Of a stretch of 64,000 bases of DNA, positions 7,274-21,580 are shown in pieces. Each line of letters begins with the position of its first letter. Position 1 is the first letter of the stretch. Under the pieces are notes generated by a model. It saw only the letters and a program-made list of their open reading frames with translations, searched no databases and was not told where the DNA came from. Made by a program: the position numbers and the translations under genes. Source of the stretch: Chromatiaceae bacterium (lineage in GTDB: Bacteria; Pseudomonadota; Gammaproteobacteria; Chromatiales; Chromatiaceae); NCBI GenBank assembly GCA_026984455.1, contig JALSSC010000057.1, positions 62,001-126,000 of the forward strand, in the 5' to 3' direction.

Positions 7274-8553
7274 TGCCCGGCGGTCTGTTCCAGACACATG
7301 TAGGCGCGGGTGCGCGGCAACTCATTGTAGCCGTTGCGGCTGAACAGGACTTGGTAGAGTTGCAGGTTGCCGGTGACGAAGGCGGCCTCGGAGGAGGCGA
7401 GATAGAAGCGCCAGGCGCGCACGAAGGTCTCGCCGAAGCGTTCGCGCACGGCGTCGCGATGGGCCTCGAAGCGCTCCAGCCAGTCGTGCAGGGTCCAGGC
7501 GTAGTGCAGGCGCAGGTTCTCCACGTCGAGCACCGAGAAGCCCCGGGGCGCGAACAGGTCCATCATCTGGTCGAGGGTGGGCGGACGGGCGCCGGGGAAG
7601 ATGCGGCGTTCGATCCAGGTGTTCATGGGCGCCGCATGGAGACTGCCGATGGTATGGATGAGGCCGCGTCCGTGCGGTTCGAGGGCGGCATCCATCACCG
7701 CCCCGAGCCGGGGGTACTGTTCCTGCCCCACGTGCTCCAACATGCCCACGGAGACGAAGGCGTCATAGTGCCCGCGAATCTCGCGGTAATCCCCTTCGAC
7801 GAACTCCACCCGGTCTTCCAGGCCCTCGCCCGCGGCGCGTTCGCGGGCCCATTCCAGTTGCGCCCGGGAGATGTTGAAGGCCCTGACCCGCACCCCGTGG
7901 TGGCGGGCCATGTACAGGGCCAGGGCACCCCAGCCACAGCCCGCCTCCACCACCCGTTCGCCGGGGCGCAGGCGCAGCTTGCGGCATACCAGTTCCATCT
8001 TGGCCCGCTGAGCCTCCTCCAGCGTGGTGGCCGCTTCGGGATAGTAGGCGCAGGTGTAGAGCATCTCCTCGTCGAGCCACAGACGGTAGAAGTCGTTGCC
8101 CAGATCGTAGTGGTGATGGATGTTCTCGCGCGCCGCGCGGAGACTGCCCGGGTGGGGACGGAAGAGGGCCGCGAGCAGACGTTGACGCAAGGAACGAGCG
8201 CCGATATCTCGGCGTGCCCGTTGCAGGATCTCCATCAGGCGTTCAAGATTCCCCTCCACCTCCAGACGCCCCTGGGCGTACATCTCGGGAAACTGATACT
8301 CGGGATAGGCGAGGATGCGCCAGAGGGCACCCCGGTCGCGCAGGCGCAGGGTGCATTCCGGGGCCGCGCCCCGCGGGGCCACGGTGGCGCCATCCCAGAG
8401 CAGGAAACGCAACGGCGGATGGCCGCTGAGTTCCAGCAGACGGCGGAGCAAGGCGCGTTCCAGGCCCAGCGATGCGGCCTCCGTGCCCGGAGATTCGGCA
8501 TCTACCAAAGGCCCTTCGGGTACACTGAGTCGGTTACGTCTCTCGCTGCCCAT
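7270..8553 (-). CDS. cfa: Cyclopropane-fatty-acyl-phospholipid synthase family methyltransferase
   Basis: A SAM-dependent methyltransferase (427 aa, slightly longer than the 382-aa E. coli Cfa) acting on the double bonds of membrane phospholipid acyl chains. Conserved sites are visible: YTCAYYP (active-site Cys region), the SAM loop VVEAGCGWGALAL, VGMLEHVG (catalytic Glu), GLIHTIG (His/Ile of the bicarbonate site) and HYAWTL (Tyr). The start is the ATG at 8553. The open frame extends to 8730 but that part lacks family-like sequence and has no ribosome-binding site. Coupled by ATGA overlap to the FAD reductase gene. Together they might give a methylated, saturated branched chain instead of a simple cyclopropane ring (inference). 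Confidence 0.88.
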   Translation of the reverse strand: MGSERRNRLSVPEGPLVDAESPGTEAASLGLERALLRRLLELSGHPPLRFLLWDGATVAPRGAAPECTLRLRDRGALWRILAYPEYQFPEMYAQGRLEVEGNLERLMEILQRARRDIGARSLRQRLLAALFRPHPGSLRAARENIHHHYDLGNDFYRLWLDEEMLYTCAYYPEAATTLEEAQRAKMELVCRKLRLRPGERVVEAGCGWGALALYMARHHGVRVRAFNISRAQLEWARERAAGEGLEDRVEFVEGDYREIRGHYDAFVSVGMLEHVGQEQYPRLGAVMDAALEPHGRGLIHTIGSLHAAPMNTWIERRIFPGARPPTLDQMMDLFAPRGFSVLDVENLRLHYAWTLHDWLERFEAHRDAVRERFGETFVRAWRFYLASSEAAFVTGNLQLYQVLFSRNGYNELPRTRAYMCLEQTAGQ

Positions 8554-8768
8554 GGGGTTCGATCCCTGTGGATTGGCGGAAGCCCGAGTGTACCGTCTGC
8601 TTCCAGGAATGATAACCCCTGGTGGATGCACCCCCCCCAGGGGCCGATGCGTCACACCGGCCCTCGCAACAACCCCAGGACTCAAGCGCCACAGGGAACC
8701 GCCGCTATGGATCCCTGATGGGCGGCACACCTGGGACTTCGCCGGGAAGAATCACGACAGGAGAGACT

Positions 8769-12534
<3,766 letters not shown>

Positions 12535-12545
<11 letters not shown>

Positions 12546-13689
12546 AGAACGCCCTCTGATCCTCGTGGTCGACGACAATCCCGAGAACCTGGATGTCATC
12601 AAGGGCACCCTGTCGGAATTCTACAGCCTGCGCATGGCCACCAATGGCGAGACCGCCTTGCGCCTCGCCACCACGGAGCCGCCACCGGATCTGGTGTTGC
12701 TCGACGTCATGATGCCGGGCATGGACGGCTACGCGGTCTGCCGCCGGCTCAAGGCCGATCCCCTCACCGCTGCCACTCCGGTGATCTTCGTGACTGCCCT
12801 GGGGAGCGAAGGGGACGAGTTGGCCGGGCTGCACGCCGGGGCGGTGGATTTCATCACCAAGCCCATCGTACCCTCGGTGTTGCGGGCGCGGGTGGCCACC
12901 CATTCCGCCCTGGTCCAAGCCCGCCGGGACCTGGAGGCACGCAACCACCAACTGGCCCGCGAACGTGAACTGATCCAGGAGATCGTTCTGCGCATGGTCC
13001 GCCACGAGGCCTACGACGGTCGTTTTCTAAGACATGCCACCCTTGCGCCCGAGGCCACCAGCGGAGACATCCTGCTCGCCGCCTTCCGCCCCGACGGGGC
13101 CCAGCATGTGCTCCTGGGTGACTTCACGGGCCACGGCCTGGCCGCTGCCGTGGGCGGTCCCCTCATCGCCGAGCTGTTCTATGGGCTCACCCGTGCCGGC
13201 CACCCCCTGGCCGAGGTCCTGGACGAATGCAACCGGGTCCTGCGGCAGCGATTTCCGGTACAGATCTTCATGGCCGCGGGGGCCCTGGAGATCGCTCCCG
13301 ACCGCCGCCGGGCGCGCTGTTACGTCATGGGGCTGCCGGCGGTCCTCTGGTGGCGGCAGGGCCGGGAATGGACGCACCTGCACGCCCGGCAACCCCCTTT
13401 GGGGATCACTGGCTTCGACGCCACGATGGCCTATGATACAGCAGTGGGAAGCAGGGACCGGTTCTATCTCCTCACCGACGGACTGGGCGAGGCCGAGAAC
13501 GCCGCGGGCAGGCCTTTCGGCCAGGCCCGCCTGGAGGCCCTCCTGGCACAGACGGTGGTCCAGGACCGTCCTCTGCGGACCCTGATGGAAGCCGTTCGCG
13601 AATACAGTGCGGACGGACCTCCGACGGATGACATGAGCCTGGTGGAGGTGGCCATCGGTACCCTTCCGTCCAGGGAGGAAGGCAAATGA
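12535..13689 (+). CDS. Response regulator with SpoIIE-type PP2C phosphatase output
   Basis: 384 aa. An N-terminal receiver (1-125: VVDDN, LLDVMMPGMDG, VTAL, ITKP) is joined through a helical linker (about 130-160) to a PP2C/SpoIIE serine phosphatase domain with the metal-binding signatures SGDILLAAF, LLGDFTGHG, TDGLGEAEN and TDDMS. Such proteins are usually switched on by receiver phosphorylation and dephosphorylate anti-sigma antagonists (RsbU/HsbR type). No STAS or anti-sigma gene lies next to it here. The start overlaps the hybrid kinase by 11 nt and its stop overlaps the HD-GYP gene by 4 nt, so all three are co-translated. Confidence 0.9.
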
Positions 13690-14729
13690 ACCGGACCCTG
13701 GAGAAGAGACACCTCCTGGTGGTGGACGACGCGCCCGAGAACATCGACGTGCTCAAGGGCATCCTCATCCCCGATTACGTCCTCCACGCCGCCACCAGCG
13801 GGCCCTTGGCCCTGAAGATCGTCGCCCGACACCGGCCCGACCTCATCCTCCTGGACGTGATGATGCCCGGCATGGACGGCCACGAGGTCTGCCGCCGGCT
13901 CAAGGCCGACCCCGCCAGCGCCACCATCCCGGTGATCTTCGTCACCGCCATGGCCGACAGCGAAGACGAGCGCCGGGGCCTGGCCCTGGGGGCGGTCGAC
14001 TACATCACCAAACCCATCCAGCCGGAGGTCGCCCGGGCGCGCATCGCCACCCACATCGCCCTCGCCGACCAACAGCGCGCCTGCCGCGAGACCGTGATCC
14101 AGCGTACCCGCGAGCTGGAGCAGGTCCAACGCGACGCCATCTACATGCTGGGCGAGGCCGGCCACCACAACGACACCGACACCGGAGTCCACATCTGGCG
14201 CATGGCCGCCTACGCCGGGGCCCTGGCCCGTGCCCTGGGCTGGCCGGTAGCGCGCGCCGAACTACTGGAGCTGGCCGCGCCCATGCACGACACCGGCAAG
14301 ATCGGTATCCCCGACGGCATCCTCAAGGCCCCGCGCAAACTCACCCCGGAGGAGTGGCGGATCATGCAGGGGCACTGTGAGATCGGGCATCGAATCCTCA
14401 GCCGCAGCGATACCCCTCTGTTCCGTCTCGCCGCCGAGGTCGCCCTCTGCCATCACGAGAAATGGGACGGCTCCGGTTACCCCAGGGGCCTGGCCGGAGA
14501 GGCGATTCCCGAGGCCGCGCGCATCGTGGCCGTGGCCGATGTGTTCGACGCCCTCACCATGCGCCGTCCCTATAAGGAACCCTGGCCCGTCGACCGCGCC
14601 CTCGCCACCCTGCAGGAAGACGCCGGCAGCCATTTCGACCCGCGGGCGATCGAAGCCTTTCTCGGCATCGAGGCCGAGATCCTCGCGATCAAGAACGAGT
14701 GGGAGGCCCGAGAAGAGGCCGTGACCTGA
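13686..14729 (+). CDS. Response regulator with HD-GYP c-di-GMP phosphodiesterase domain
   Basis: 347 aa. Receiver domain (about 9-125: VVDDAPENIDV, LLDVMMPGMDG, ITKP) followed by an HD-GYP domain (about 150-345). The catalytic signatures are intact: MHDTGKIGIPD and HHEKWDGSGYPRGL, with VADVFDALT further on. The family hydrolyses cyclic di-GMP. Its receiver is closely similar to that of the preceding phosphatase regulator, including the PGMDG ... VCRRLKADP stretch, suggesting duplication. It is coupled by ATGA to the phosphatase gene and ends a three-gene signalling operon. It would link whatever the membrane kinase senses to motility, attachment or biofilm control (inference). Confidence 0.93.
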   Translation: MNRTLEKRHLLVVDDAPENIDVLKGILIPDYVLHAATSGPLALKIVARHRPDLILLDVMMPGMDGHEVCRRLKADPASATIPVIFVTAMADSEDERRGLALGAVDYITKPIQPEVARARIATHIALADQQRACRETVIQRTRELEQVQRDAIYMLGEAGHHNDTDTGVHIWRMAAYAGALARALGWPVARAELLELAAPMHDTGKIGIPDGILKAPRKLTPEEWRIMQGHCEIGHRILSRSDTPLFRLAAEVALCHHEKWDGSGYPRGLAGEAIPEAARIVAVADVFDALTMRRPYKEPWPVDRALATLQEDAGSHFDPRAIEAFLGIEAEILAIKNEWEAREEAVT

Positions 14730-14758
14730 ACGACCCGGCCCAACCCCCGGACAACGGA

Positions 14759-15115
14759 TCAGAGGTCCTGCCAGCCCTCCAGATATTTGCAATCCGGCGA
14801 ATGCACCGGGCTGGAGTCCTCCAGCACCTCGGCACGGATCTGATTGATGGATCCGGCATGCCGGTTCTTGATCTCGAACAACATGGAGTTGGAGCGGATC
14901 CAGCCCTTGTAGAACACCTTGACCCGGGCCGTGGTCATCTCGCCTTCCGTCACCGGCTCTTTGGCGTACTCGGCCTTGGCCTTGTCCACGTTCACGGTGG
15001 AATGCACGCATGGCAGGAGGGTGGAGCGGGCGAACTCCACGTAGTCCATGGCCAGGGCGCCGCGGGCGAGCAGCAGACCGGCGGTCAAGGCCAGGGCGGA
15101 TGTAATCTTCTTCAT
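14759..15115 (-). CDS. Small exported protein of unknown function
   Basis: 118 aa with a clear signal peptide (MKKITSALALTAG ... GALA, cleavage near residue 22). The mature part has two cysteines, in LLPCVHS and SPDCKYLEG, that could form a disulfide in the periplasm, plus a central strand-rich region. The start is the ATG at 15115, which gives the signal peptide directly. I do not recognise a family. It is convergent with the HD-GYP operon across 29 bp and lies downstream of proA on the same strand, separated by 167 bp, so it probably has its own promoter. Confidence 0.7.
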   Translation of the reverse strand: MKKITSALALTAGLLLARGALAMDYVEFARSTLLPCVHSTVNVDKAKAEYAKEPVTEGEMTTARVKVFYKGWIRSNSMLFEIKNRHAGSINQIRAEVLEDSSPVHSPDCKYLEGWQDL

Positions 15116-15282
15116 ATCGATACCTCTCGATGTTCCATGGAATAGAGCCCGGAATGGCCGCGACCGGTCAGGGCCCACAGCGTCCGGGTGTCGGAGCGGG
15201 CAGTGTAGTGGACGCCTTCGGGCCATGACAATCGGGAAATTCCGACATTCGCCGGCCTGTATCGGGCAAGCCCCTGCGCCGT

Positions 15283-16548
15283 TCAGGTGCGCACCTGGCC
15301 GTCCCCCAGGACCACGAACTTGAGGGAGGTGAGCCCCTCCAGGCCCACCGGCCCGCGGGCATGGAACTTGTCGGTGCTGATGCCGATCTCGGCCCCCAGG
15401 CCATACTCGAAGCCGTCGGCGAAGCGGGTGGAGGCGTTCACCATCACCGAGCTGGAGTCCACCTCGCGTAGGAAGCGACGCGCCCGGGTGTAGTCCTCGG
15501 TGACGATGGCGTCGGTGTGGTGGGAGCCGTAGGTCTCGATGTGCTCCATGGCCGCCGCCATGTCGGGCACCACCCGGATGGAGAGGATCGGCGCCAGGTA
15601 TTCGCTGCGCCAGTCCTCCTCCGTGGCCGCCCGGATCCCGGGGAGGATGGCGCGGGTGCGCGCGCAGCCGCGCAGCTCCACCCCCTTCTCGCCATAGGCC
15701 GCGGCCAGGCGCGGGAGCAGGGCCTCGGCCACGCCCTCCGCCACCAGCAGGGTCTCCAGGGTGTTACAGGTGCCGTAGCGCTGGGTCTTGGCGTTGAGGG
15801 CCACGGCCAGGGCCTTGTCCGGATCGGCGCGGTCGTCGATGTAGACGTGGCAGATGCCGTCCAGGTGTTTGATGACCGGCACCCGCGCCTCCCGCGCGAT
15901 GCGCTCGATGAGGCCCTTGCCGCCACGGGGGATGATGACGTCCACGTACTCGGGCATGGCGATCAGCCGCCCCACCGCGTCACGGTCGCTGGTGGCCACC
16001 ACCTGTACCGCGTCCGCGGGCAGGCCGGCGTGCTCCAGACCGCGATGGATGGCGGCGGCGACCGCCTGGTTGGAGCGCAAGGCCTCGGAGCCGCCGCGCA
16101 GGATCGTGGCGTTGCCCGACTTGAGGCACAGGGCGGCGGCATCGGCGGTGACGTTGGGGCGCGACTCGTAGATGATCCCCACCACCCCCAGAGGGACCCG
16201 CATCCGGCCCACCTGGATTCCGCTGGGGCGGTACTTCAGATCCAGGATCTCGGCCACCGGGTCCGGCAGGGCGGCGATCTGGGCCAGGCCCTCGATCATG
16301 GCGTCGATGCGCCCGGGGGTGAGTTCCAGGCGGTCCAGCAGGGCCTCGGACAGGCCCTTGGCGCGCCCCGCCTCCAGGTCCCTGCGGTTCTCGGCCACGA
16401 GGCTCCCGCGCCCGGCATCCAGGTGCTCGGCGATGGCCCCCAGGGCGGCGTCCTTGGCGGCGGTCTCGGCCCGGGCCAGGTGGCGGGCGGCGGCGCGGGC
16501 GCGGCGGCCCAGGTCGTTCATGTAGCTGGGGATGTCGGTGATGGTCAT
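15283..16548 (-). CDS. proA: Gamma-glutamyl phosphate reductase
   Basis: Second enzyme of proline biosynthesis: NADPH-dependent reduction of gamma-glutamyl phosphate to glutamate-5-semialdehyde in the cytosol. 421 aa, close to the usual 417. Aldehyde-dehydrogenase-like motifs include [31 protein letters not shown] and the catalytic cysteine in [13 protein letters not shown]. The ATG at 16548 follows a GAGGTG box. A TTG at 16575 could add nine residues but would start next to the end of holA. Lies 23 nt after holA on the same strand, so it is likely the last gene of a leuS-lptE-holA-proA transcript. proB is not in the window. Confidence 0.95.
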   Translation of the reverse strand: MTITDIPSYMNDLGRRARAAARHLARAETAAKDAALGAIAEHLDAGRGSLVAENRRDLEAGRAKGLSEALLDRLELTPGRIDAMIEGLAQIAALPDPVAEILDLKYRPSGIQVGRMRVPLGVVGIIYESRPNVTADAAALCLKSGNATILRGGSEALRSNQAVAAAIHRGLEHAGLPADAVQVVATSDRDAVGRLIAMPEYVDVIIPRGGKGLIERIAREARVPVIKHLDGICHVYIDDRADPDKALAVALNAKTQRYGTCNTLETLLVAEGVAEALLPRLAAAYGEKGVELRGCARTRAILPGIRAATEEDWRSEYLAPILSIRVVPDMAAAMEHIETYGSHHTDAIVTEDYTRARRFLREVDSSSVMVNASTRFADGFEYGLGAEIGISTDKFHARGPVGLEGLTSLKFVVLGDGQVRT

Positions 16549-16571
16549 GCTCTGCACACCTCGCTGGCTGG

Positions 16572-17639
16572 TCAACTCCGGGGGGATTCGGACGGCGCCC
16601 TTGGGACCCGGGCGCGGGGATCCGCGGACGGCCGCGCCGCCGCCATTGTAACCCGCTCCAGTTCCACCCAGGGATCGAGCCCGGGCACCCCCTTGGCGGC
16701 CCGGTCCACCTCCAGGCAGCGCCCGAGCAAGGCCCGCCAGCGGGCGGCCGGAAAGCGTCCCAGGGCCCGCCCCACCTGGGTCTTGCGCTTGTCCCAGAGG
16801 TCACGGCGGGCGCCCAGGGCGCGCGCCGGCGGGGTGCCGTGCTCCACTTCGGCGGCGAGCCCGGCGAGCAGACGCAGGTCCCGCGCCAGGGCCCACAGGA
16901 CCAGGACCGGCGCCTCGCCCTCTTCGCGCAGGCCGCGCAAGACGTGCAGGGCACGGGCGGCGTCGCCCGCCAGCAGGGCATCGGAGAAGTCGAACACGGA
17001 ATAGCGGGCGCTGTCGGCCACCATCCGGCCCAGGTCCTCCAGGGCCAGGGGGCCGGGACCACGCAGGAGCAGGAGTCTCTCCACCTCCTGCGCCGCGGCC
17101 AGGAGATTGCCCTCCACCCGCCCGGCCAGCCATTCGGCCACCCCGGGCCCGGGCTCCAGGCCGCGCGCCCGCATCCGCCGGGCGAGCCACCCAGGCAGTT
17201 GCCGGTGGTCCAGGGGCCAGACCTCCACCAGTCCGCCGCGGCGGTCCAGTTCCCGGTACCACTTGGACTTGCGCTGGCGCGCATCCAGCTTGCCCAGGGC
17301 CACCAGCAGCAGCGCATCGGGAGGCGGCGCGGCGGCATATTCGCTGAGGGCCCGGACCCCCTCCTTGCCCAGCTTGGCCGACTCCAGGCGGACCTCCAGG
17401 AGGCGGCGTTCGGCGAACAGCGACAGGCTCTGGCCGGCCACGTTGAGCGCCCCCCAGTCCATGCGTCCGCCGGCCTCCGGTTGCAGCAGTTCACGCTCGA
17501 CGAAGCCCCGCGCGCGGGCGGCGGCGCGGATGGCGTCCAGGGCCTCGCCGCGTTGCAGGGGCTCGTCGCCCGCCACCAGGTACAGGGACAGGAGTTCGCC
17601 CTTCAGATGAGGGCCGAGACGCTGGAGGTCCAGGCGCAT
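16572..17639 (-). CDS. holA: DNA polymerase III delta subunit
   Basis: The clamp-loader delta subunit opens the beta sliding clamp. 355 aa (usual about 340). The N-terminal half has the family's [19 protein letters not shown] motif (residues 21-39), [13 protein letters not shown] and [11 protein letters not shown]. The C-terminal half holds helical collar-domain sequence ([17 protein letters not shown]). Located 3 nt after lptE, the standard leuS-lptE-holA order of gammaproteobacteria. The nadD gene that often follows is replaced here by proA. Confidence 0.92.
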   Translation of the reverse strand: MRLDLQRLGPHLKGELLSLYLVAGDEPLQRGEALDAIRAAARARGFVERELLQPEAGGRMDWGALNVAGQSLSLFAERRLLEVRLESAKLGKEGVRALSEYAAAPPPDALLLVALGKLDARQRKSKWYRELDRRGGLVEVWPLDHRQLPGWLARRMRARGLEPGPGVAEWLAGRVEGNLLAAAQEVERLLLLRGPGPLALEDLGRMVADSARYSVFDFSDALLAGDAARALHVLRGLREEGEAPVLVLWALARDLRLLAGLAAEVEHGTPPARALGARRDLWDKRKTQVGRALGRFPAARWRALLGRCLEVDRAAKGVPGLDPWVELERVTMAAARPSADPRARVPRAPSESPRS

Positions 17640-17642
17640 GGC

Positions 17643-18134
17643 TCAGCGCAGGCGCACGCGCACCTGTTGCAGGATGCGGTCGGCCATGTCGGCCACCAGG
17701 TCCTTGCGCATCAGGGCGGCCTCTTCGGCCTTGCCCAGGACCTCGATCTCCGGATTGATCTGCTCGCGCGCCAGCCGCAGGGTCTGACGCGGAACCAGCT
17801 CACCCCCAGCGCGCGCCTCGACCCGGTAGTCCACCCGCAGACGCAGCTCCGAGGCCACCACCTTGCCGGCCTGGTTCACCGCCACCACCCGGCTGTCCTG
17901 CTGTTCGTCGAAGACCTGGATGACCATGCCCGCGGCCCCTGGATCGGTGCTGACGGGGACCCCCGCGGCGGCCAGTCGGCGCACCAGGGCCGGGCCCACG
18001 CGGGAGGTCGCCGGGGCCTTCACGTAGACCGGCATCCGCTGGGCCGGCAGACCGAGATCGCCACGCAGATGAAAGCCGCACGCCGGCAGGAGGGTCGCCA
18101 GGGCCAGGGCCAGGATACGCCGACCCGTATTCAT
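17643..18134 (-). CDS. lptE: LPS-assembly lipoprotein LptE
   Basis: Outer-membrane lipoprotein that plugs the LptD barrel and helps insert lipopolysaccharide into the outer leaflet. 163 aa. The lipobox LLPACGFHL sets the lipidated Cys at residue 19, and GFHLRG directly after it is the family signature. The remainder is a compact alpha/beta domain with YVKAPA and QINPEIEVLGK. It starts 13 nt after leuS and ends 3 nt before holA. lptD is outside the window. Confidence 0.9.
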   Translation of the reverse strand: MNTGRRILALALATLLPACGFHLRGDLGLPAQRMPVYVKAPATSRVGPALVRRLAAAGVPVSTDPGAAGMVIQVFDEQQDSRVVAVNQAGKVVASELRLRVDYRVEARAGGELVPRQTLRLAREQINPEIEVLGKAEEAALMRKDLVADMADRILQQVRVRLR

Positions 18135-18147
18135 CGCCGGCGGCGGC

Positions 18148-20703
18148 TCATTTGGCCACGATGTTGACCAGCTTGCCCGGCACCACGATGACCTTGCGCA
18201 CCAGGGACTGACCGATGAAGCGGCGCACGTTCTCGTGGCCCAGGGCGGCGGCCTCCACCGCCTCCCGATCGGCCCCGGCCGGGACCTGGACGCGGGCGCG
18301 CAGCTTGCCGTTGACCTGGACCACGTAGTCCACCCGGTCACGCACCAGGGCGGCCTCGTCCACCTCGGGCAGGCCCGCCTCCAGGATGTCGTCGCCATAG
18401 TCCAGGGCCCGCCACAGGTGGTGGGCGATATGCGGGGCGATGGGGGCGAGCAGGCGCAGGACGATACCCAGGCCCTCGTACAACAGGGCGCGCTCAGCGG
18501 CTCCCGGCCCCAGGCGGCCGAGCCGGTTGACCAGGGTCATGCAGGCCGAGACCACGGTGTTGAACTGCTGGCGCTCATAGTCGTACAGGGCCTTCTTGAG
18601 GGTCGCATGGATCTCGCGGCGCGCCTCGGCCGGCCCCGGGGCGGCATCCGTCCGCGGGCCGGCGCCCAGGGCCAGGTTCCACAACCGGCGGAGGAAGCGG
18701 TGGGCCCCCTCCACGCCCTCGTCGGACCACTCCAGGGACTGGTCCGGGGGGGCGGTGAACAGGATGTAGAGGCGCACGGTGTCGGCCCCGTAACGCCGGA
18801 TCAGGGCCTCGGGGTCCACCCCGTTGTTCTTGGACTTGGACATCTTCTCCACGCCCCCCGGGGTCACCGGCCGGCCGTCGGCGCGCAGGCAGGCGCTCAG
18901 CACCCGGCCCTTGGCGTCGCGTTCCACCTCCACCTCGGAGGGGTTGAACCAGGTCTTGCGCCCGTCCGCGTCCTCGCGGTAATAGGTCTCGGCCACCACC
19001 ATGCCCTGGGTGAGCAGGCGGGCGAAGGGCTCGTCGCCGTCCACCAGGCCCTCGTCGCGCATCAGCCGGTGGAAGAAACGGGCATACAGCAGGTGCAGGA
19101 CCGCGTGTTCGATCCCACCCACGTACTGGTCCACCGGCAGCCAGTAGCGGGCGCGGGCGTCCAGCATGGCATCCGCGCTGTCGTGCGAGCAGTAACGGGC
19201 GTAGTACCAGGAGGACTCCACGAAGGTGTCGAAGGTGTCGGTCTCGCGCCGGCGTCCGCCGCCCAGATCGTAGAATTCGGGCATCCGCGGCAGGGGCGAG
19301 CCGCTGCCGTCCACGATCACGTCTTCGGGCAGACGGACCGGGAGTTCCTCCTCCGGCACCGGGGTCACCCGGCCATCCGGCTCGTGGATCACCGGGATGG
19401 GGCAGCCCCAGTAGCGTTGCCGGGAGACGCCCCAGTCGCGCAAGCGGAAGTTGACCCGGCGCCCGCCCTTGCCGGCCCGCTCCAGATATTCGGCGACGGC
19501 GTCGAAGGCCTGTTCTGAGGTGAGGCCGTCGAACGGCCCCGACTCGTGCAGGACGCCCTTCTCCTCGAAGGCCCCCCCGGAGATGTCCGGCGCCCCCCCG
19601 TCGCGCGGCCAGACCACGGCCTTGCGCGGGATGCCGTACCTGCCGGCGAACTCCCAGTCGCGCTGGTCGTGGGCCGGCACCGCCATCACCGCGCCCGTGC
19701 CATAGCTCATGAGCACGAAGTTGGCGGCGTACACGGGCACCGGCTCACCGCTGACCGGATGGACGGCCTCCAGGCCCAAGGCGATGCCCCGTTTCTCGAG
19801 GGTCTCGATCTCGGCCTCGGAGACCCCGCCCTTGCGGCAGTCCTCGATGAAGGCCGCCACCGCGGGATCCCGTTGCGCGGCCTCGCGCGCCAGGGGGTGC
19901 TCCGCCGCCACCGCCACATAGGTGACGCCCATGAGGGTATCCGGGCGGGTGGTGTAGATCTCCAGTTCCCGGTCGCTGCCGCGGATCCCGAAGCGCATGG
20001 CCACGCCCTCGGAACGGCCGATCCAGTTGCGCTGCATGGTACGCACCCGCTCCGGCCATTCCGGCAGGGTATCGAGCCCGTCCAGCAATTCCTGGGCATA
20101 GGCGGTGATACGCACGAACCACTGCTCGATCTCGCGTTTCTCCACCGGGGCGCCCGAACGCCAGCCCCGACCGTCGATCACCTGCTCGTTGGCCAGCACG
20201 GTCTGGTCCACCGGATCCCAGTTCACGGTGGCGCTGTGCCGGTAGGCCAGGCCCTTCTCCATCAGGCGGGTGAACAGCCACTGTTCCCAACGGTAATAGT
20301 CCGGATCGCAGGTGGCCAGTTCCCGGTCCCAGTCATAGGCGAAGCCCAGGCGTCGGAGTTGCGCCTTCATGTAGGCGATGTTCTCCCGCGTCCAGCGCGC
20401 CGGGGGGGTGGCATGCCGGATGGCCGCGTTCTCCGCCGGCAGGCCGAAGGCATCCCAACCCATGGGCTGGAGCACGTTCTTGCCCAGCAGGCGCTGATAG
20501 CGCGCGATCACGTCGCCGAGGGTGTAGTTGCGCACGTGCCCCATGTGCAGCCGGCCCGAGGGATAGGGGAACATGGACAGGCAATAGAACTTCTCCCGGG
20601 AGGTATCCTCCACGGCCTTGAAAGACCGGTGGGCATCCCACCAGGCCTGCGCCTCGCGCTCTATCTCCAGGGGATCGTATTCTGCCGCCATTTCTGCTGC
20701 CAT
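18148..20703 (-). CDS. leuS: Leucyl-tRNA synthetase
   Basis: Charges tRNA-Leu in the cytosol. 851 aa (E. coli 860). Class I signatures are present: the HIGH-type motif [12 protein letters not shown] near residue 47 and [12 protein letters not shown] near 620. The CP1 editing domain has the threonine-rich [12 protein letters not shown], and the C-terminal anticodon-binding domain ends KLVNIVAK. The start is taken as the ATG at 20703 ([10 protein letters not shown]). A second ATG at 20691 is equally consistent with the family. Upstream in-frame sequence to 21237 lies antisense to a cytochrome gene and is not LeuS-like. Confidence 0.96.
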   Translation of the reverse strand: MAAEMAAEYDPLEIEREAQAWWDAHRSFKAVEDTSREKFYCLSMFPYPSGRLHMGHVRNYTLGDVIARYQRLLGKNVLQPMGWDAFGLPAENAAIRHATPPARWTRENIAYMKAQLRRLGFAYDWDRELATCDPDYYRWEQWLFTRLMEKGLAYRHSATVNWDPVDQTVLANEQVIDGRGWRSGAPVEKREIEQWFVRITAYAQELLDGLDTLPEWPERVRTMQRNWIGRSEGVAMRFGIRGSDRELEIYTTRPDTLMGVTYVAVAAEHPLAREAAQRDPAVAAFIEDCRKGGVSEAEIETLEKRGIALGLEAVHPVSGEPVPVYAANFVLMSYGTGAVMAVPAHDQRDWEFAGRYGIPRKAVVWPRDGGAPDISGGAFEEKGVLHESGPFDGLTSEQAFDAVAEYLERAGKGGRRVNFRLRDWGVSRQRYWGCPIPVIHEPDGRVTPVPEEELPVRLPEDVIVDGSGSPLPRMPEFYDLGGGRRRETDTFDTFVESSWYYARYCSHDSADAMLDARARYWLPVDQYVGGIEHAVLHLLYARFFHRLMRDEGLVDGDEPFARLLTQGMVVAETYYREDADGRKTWFNPSEVEVERDAKGRVLSACLRADGRPVTPGGVEKMSKSKNNGVDPEALIRRYGADTVRLYILFTAPPDQSLEWSDEGVEGAHRFLRRLWNLALGAGPRTDAAPGPAEARREIHATLKKALYDYERQQFNTVVSACMTLVNRLGRLGPGAAERALLYEGLGIVLRLLAPIAPHIAHHLWRALDYGDDILEAGLPEVDEAALVRDRVDYVVQVNGKLRARVQVPAGADREAVEAAALGHENVRRFIGQSLVRKVIVVPGKLVNIVAK

Positions 20704-20923
20704 GGGTCCCTGCAACCGCCGATGGAAATAAACGATAAAGGATACCCCAAGGACAGCGCCTGAGCGAGGACGCGGGTGTCCCTCGGTCGTGCAGGCATCC
20801 CGCCTCTCTCCCCTCGCCCCGGCCCGCTTCCCCACACCCAACACCTGGATTTTCCACATTCTCCATCCCCATGCATTTTTGGATAGAATGAAGGCCCTTT
20901 GATTTGAAAGGAGGAGTGTCTCC

Positions 20924-21532
20924 ATGCGGATAAACAAGAACCTGTTCGCCCTGGCCCTGGGTTCCGCCCTGCTCGCCCTGTCGCCCCTGATGGCAAACGC
21001 CGGGGTCAACGAGATGGCCAAGAAATGCGACGAGTGCCACGGCAAGGGCGGCAACAGCACCAAAGAGAAGGTCCCCACCATCGCCGGCTTTTCCGCCGCC
21101 ACCCTCGAGGACATCCTGACCCAGTACAAGGAGGGTGACCGCAAGGGGGTGGAATTCAAGAAGGACGACGGCACCAAGACGGACATGAACGCGGTGGCCA
21201 AGAAGCTGAGCGAGGCCGACATCAAGGCCCTGGCCAAGCACTACGCGGCCCAGAAGTTCAAGCCTCACAAGCAGGCCTTCGATGCCAAATTGGCGAAGAA
21301 GGGGGCCAAACTGCATGACCGCAAGTGCGAGAAGTGCCATTCCGACGGCGGCACCAATCCGGAGGACGATGCGGCCCTTCTGGCCGGCCAGTGGCGCGCC
21401 TATCTCGAAGAGCAGTTCCAGCTCATCAAGGACAGGGACCGCCACGTGCCCAAGAAGATGTGGAAGAAGTTCAAGAAACTCAACGACGCCAAGATCAAGG
21501 CGCTGATCGAGTACTACGTCAGCCAGCAGTGA
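20924..21532 (+). CDS. Periplasmic dihaem cytochrome c (c4-like)
   Basis: 202 aa with a signal peptide (cleavage near MANA-GV, residue 26) and two CXXCH haem-binding sites, CDECH at 35-39 and CEKCH at 135-139, each heading a class I cytochrome domain. This duplicated arrangement matches cytochrome c4 and the dihaem subunit of flavocytochrome c sulfide dehydrogenases. The protein is very lysine-rich. The ATG follows AAAGGAGGAG, a strong ribosome-binding site, with a TAGAAT -10-like box at 20884-20889. Monocistronic, ended by the terminator at 21554-21580. It may accept electrons from quinol or sulfide oxidation (inference). Confidence 0.87.
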   Translation: MRINKNLFALALGSALLALSPLMANAGVNEMAKKCDECHGKGGNSTKEKVPTIAGFSAATLEDILTQYKEGDRKGVEFKKDDGTKTDMNAVAKKLSEADIKALAKHYAAQKFKPHKQAFDAKLAKKGAKLHDRKCEKCHSDGGTNPEDDAALLAGQWRAYLEEQFQLIKDRDRHVPKKMWKKFKKLNDAKIKALIEYYVSQQ

Positions 21533-21553
21533 GCGGCGCCTGAGCCCGCCCCC

Positions 21554-21580
21554 AAAGGCCGCCTCAGAGCGGCCTTTTTT
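21554..21580 (+). terminator. Rho-independent terminator shared by the cytochrome gene and dxr
   Basis: AAAGGCCGC, a six-base loop, then GCGGCC followed by six T residues form a textbook intrinsic terminator 21 nt after the cytochrome stop. The left arm is preceded by only three A residues, so it is a weaker terminator for dxr on the minus strand. The dxr stop codon (21564-21566) lies in the loop, so the right arm is dxr coding sequence. Confidence 0.88.

Noticed and set aside
20704-21237. N-terminal extension of LeuS
   Set aside because: The added frame is antisense to a cytochrome c gene with signal peptide, two haem motifs and a strong ribosome-binding site.
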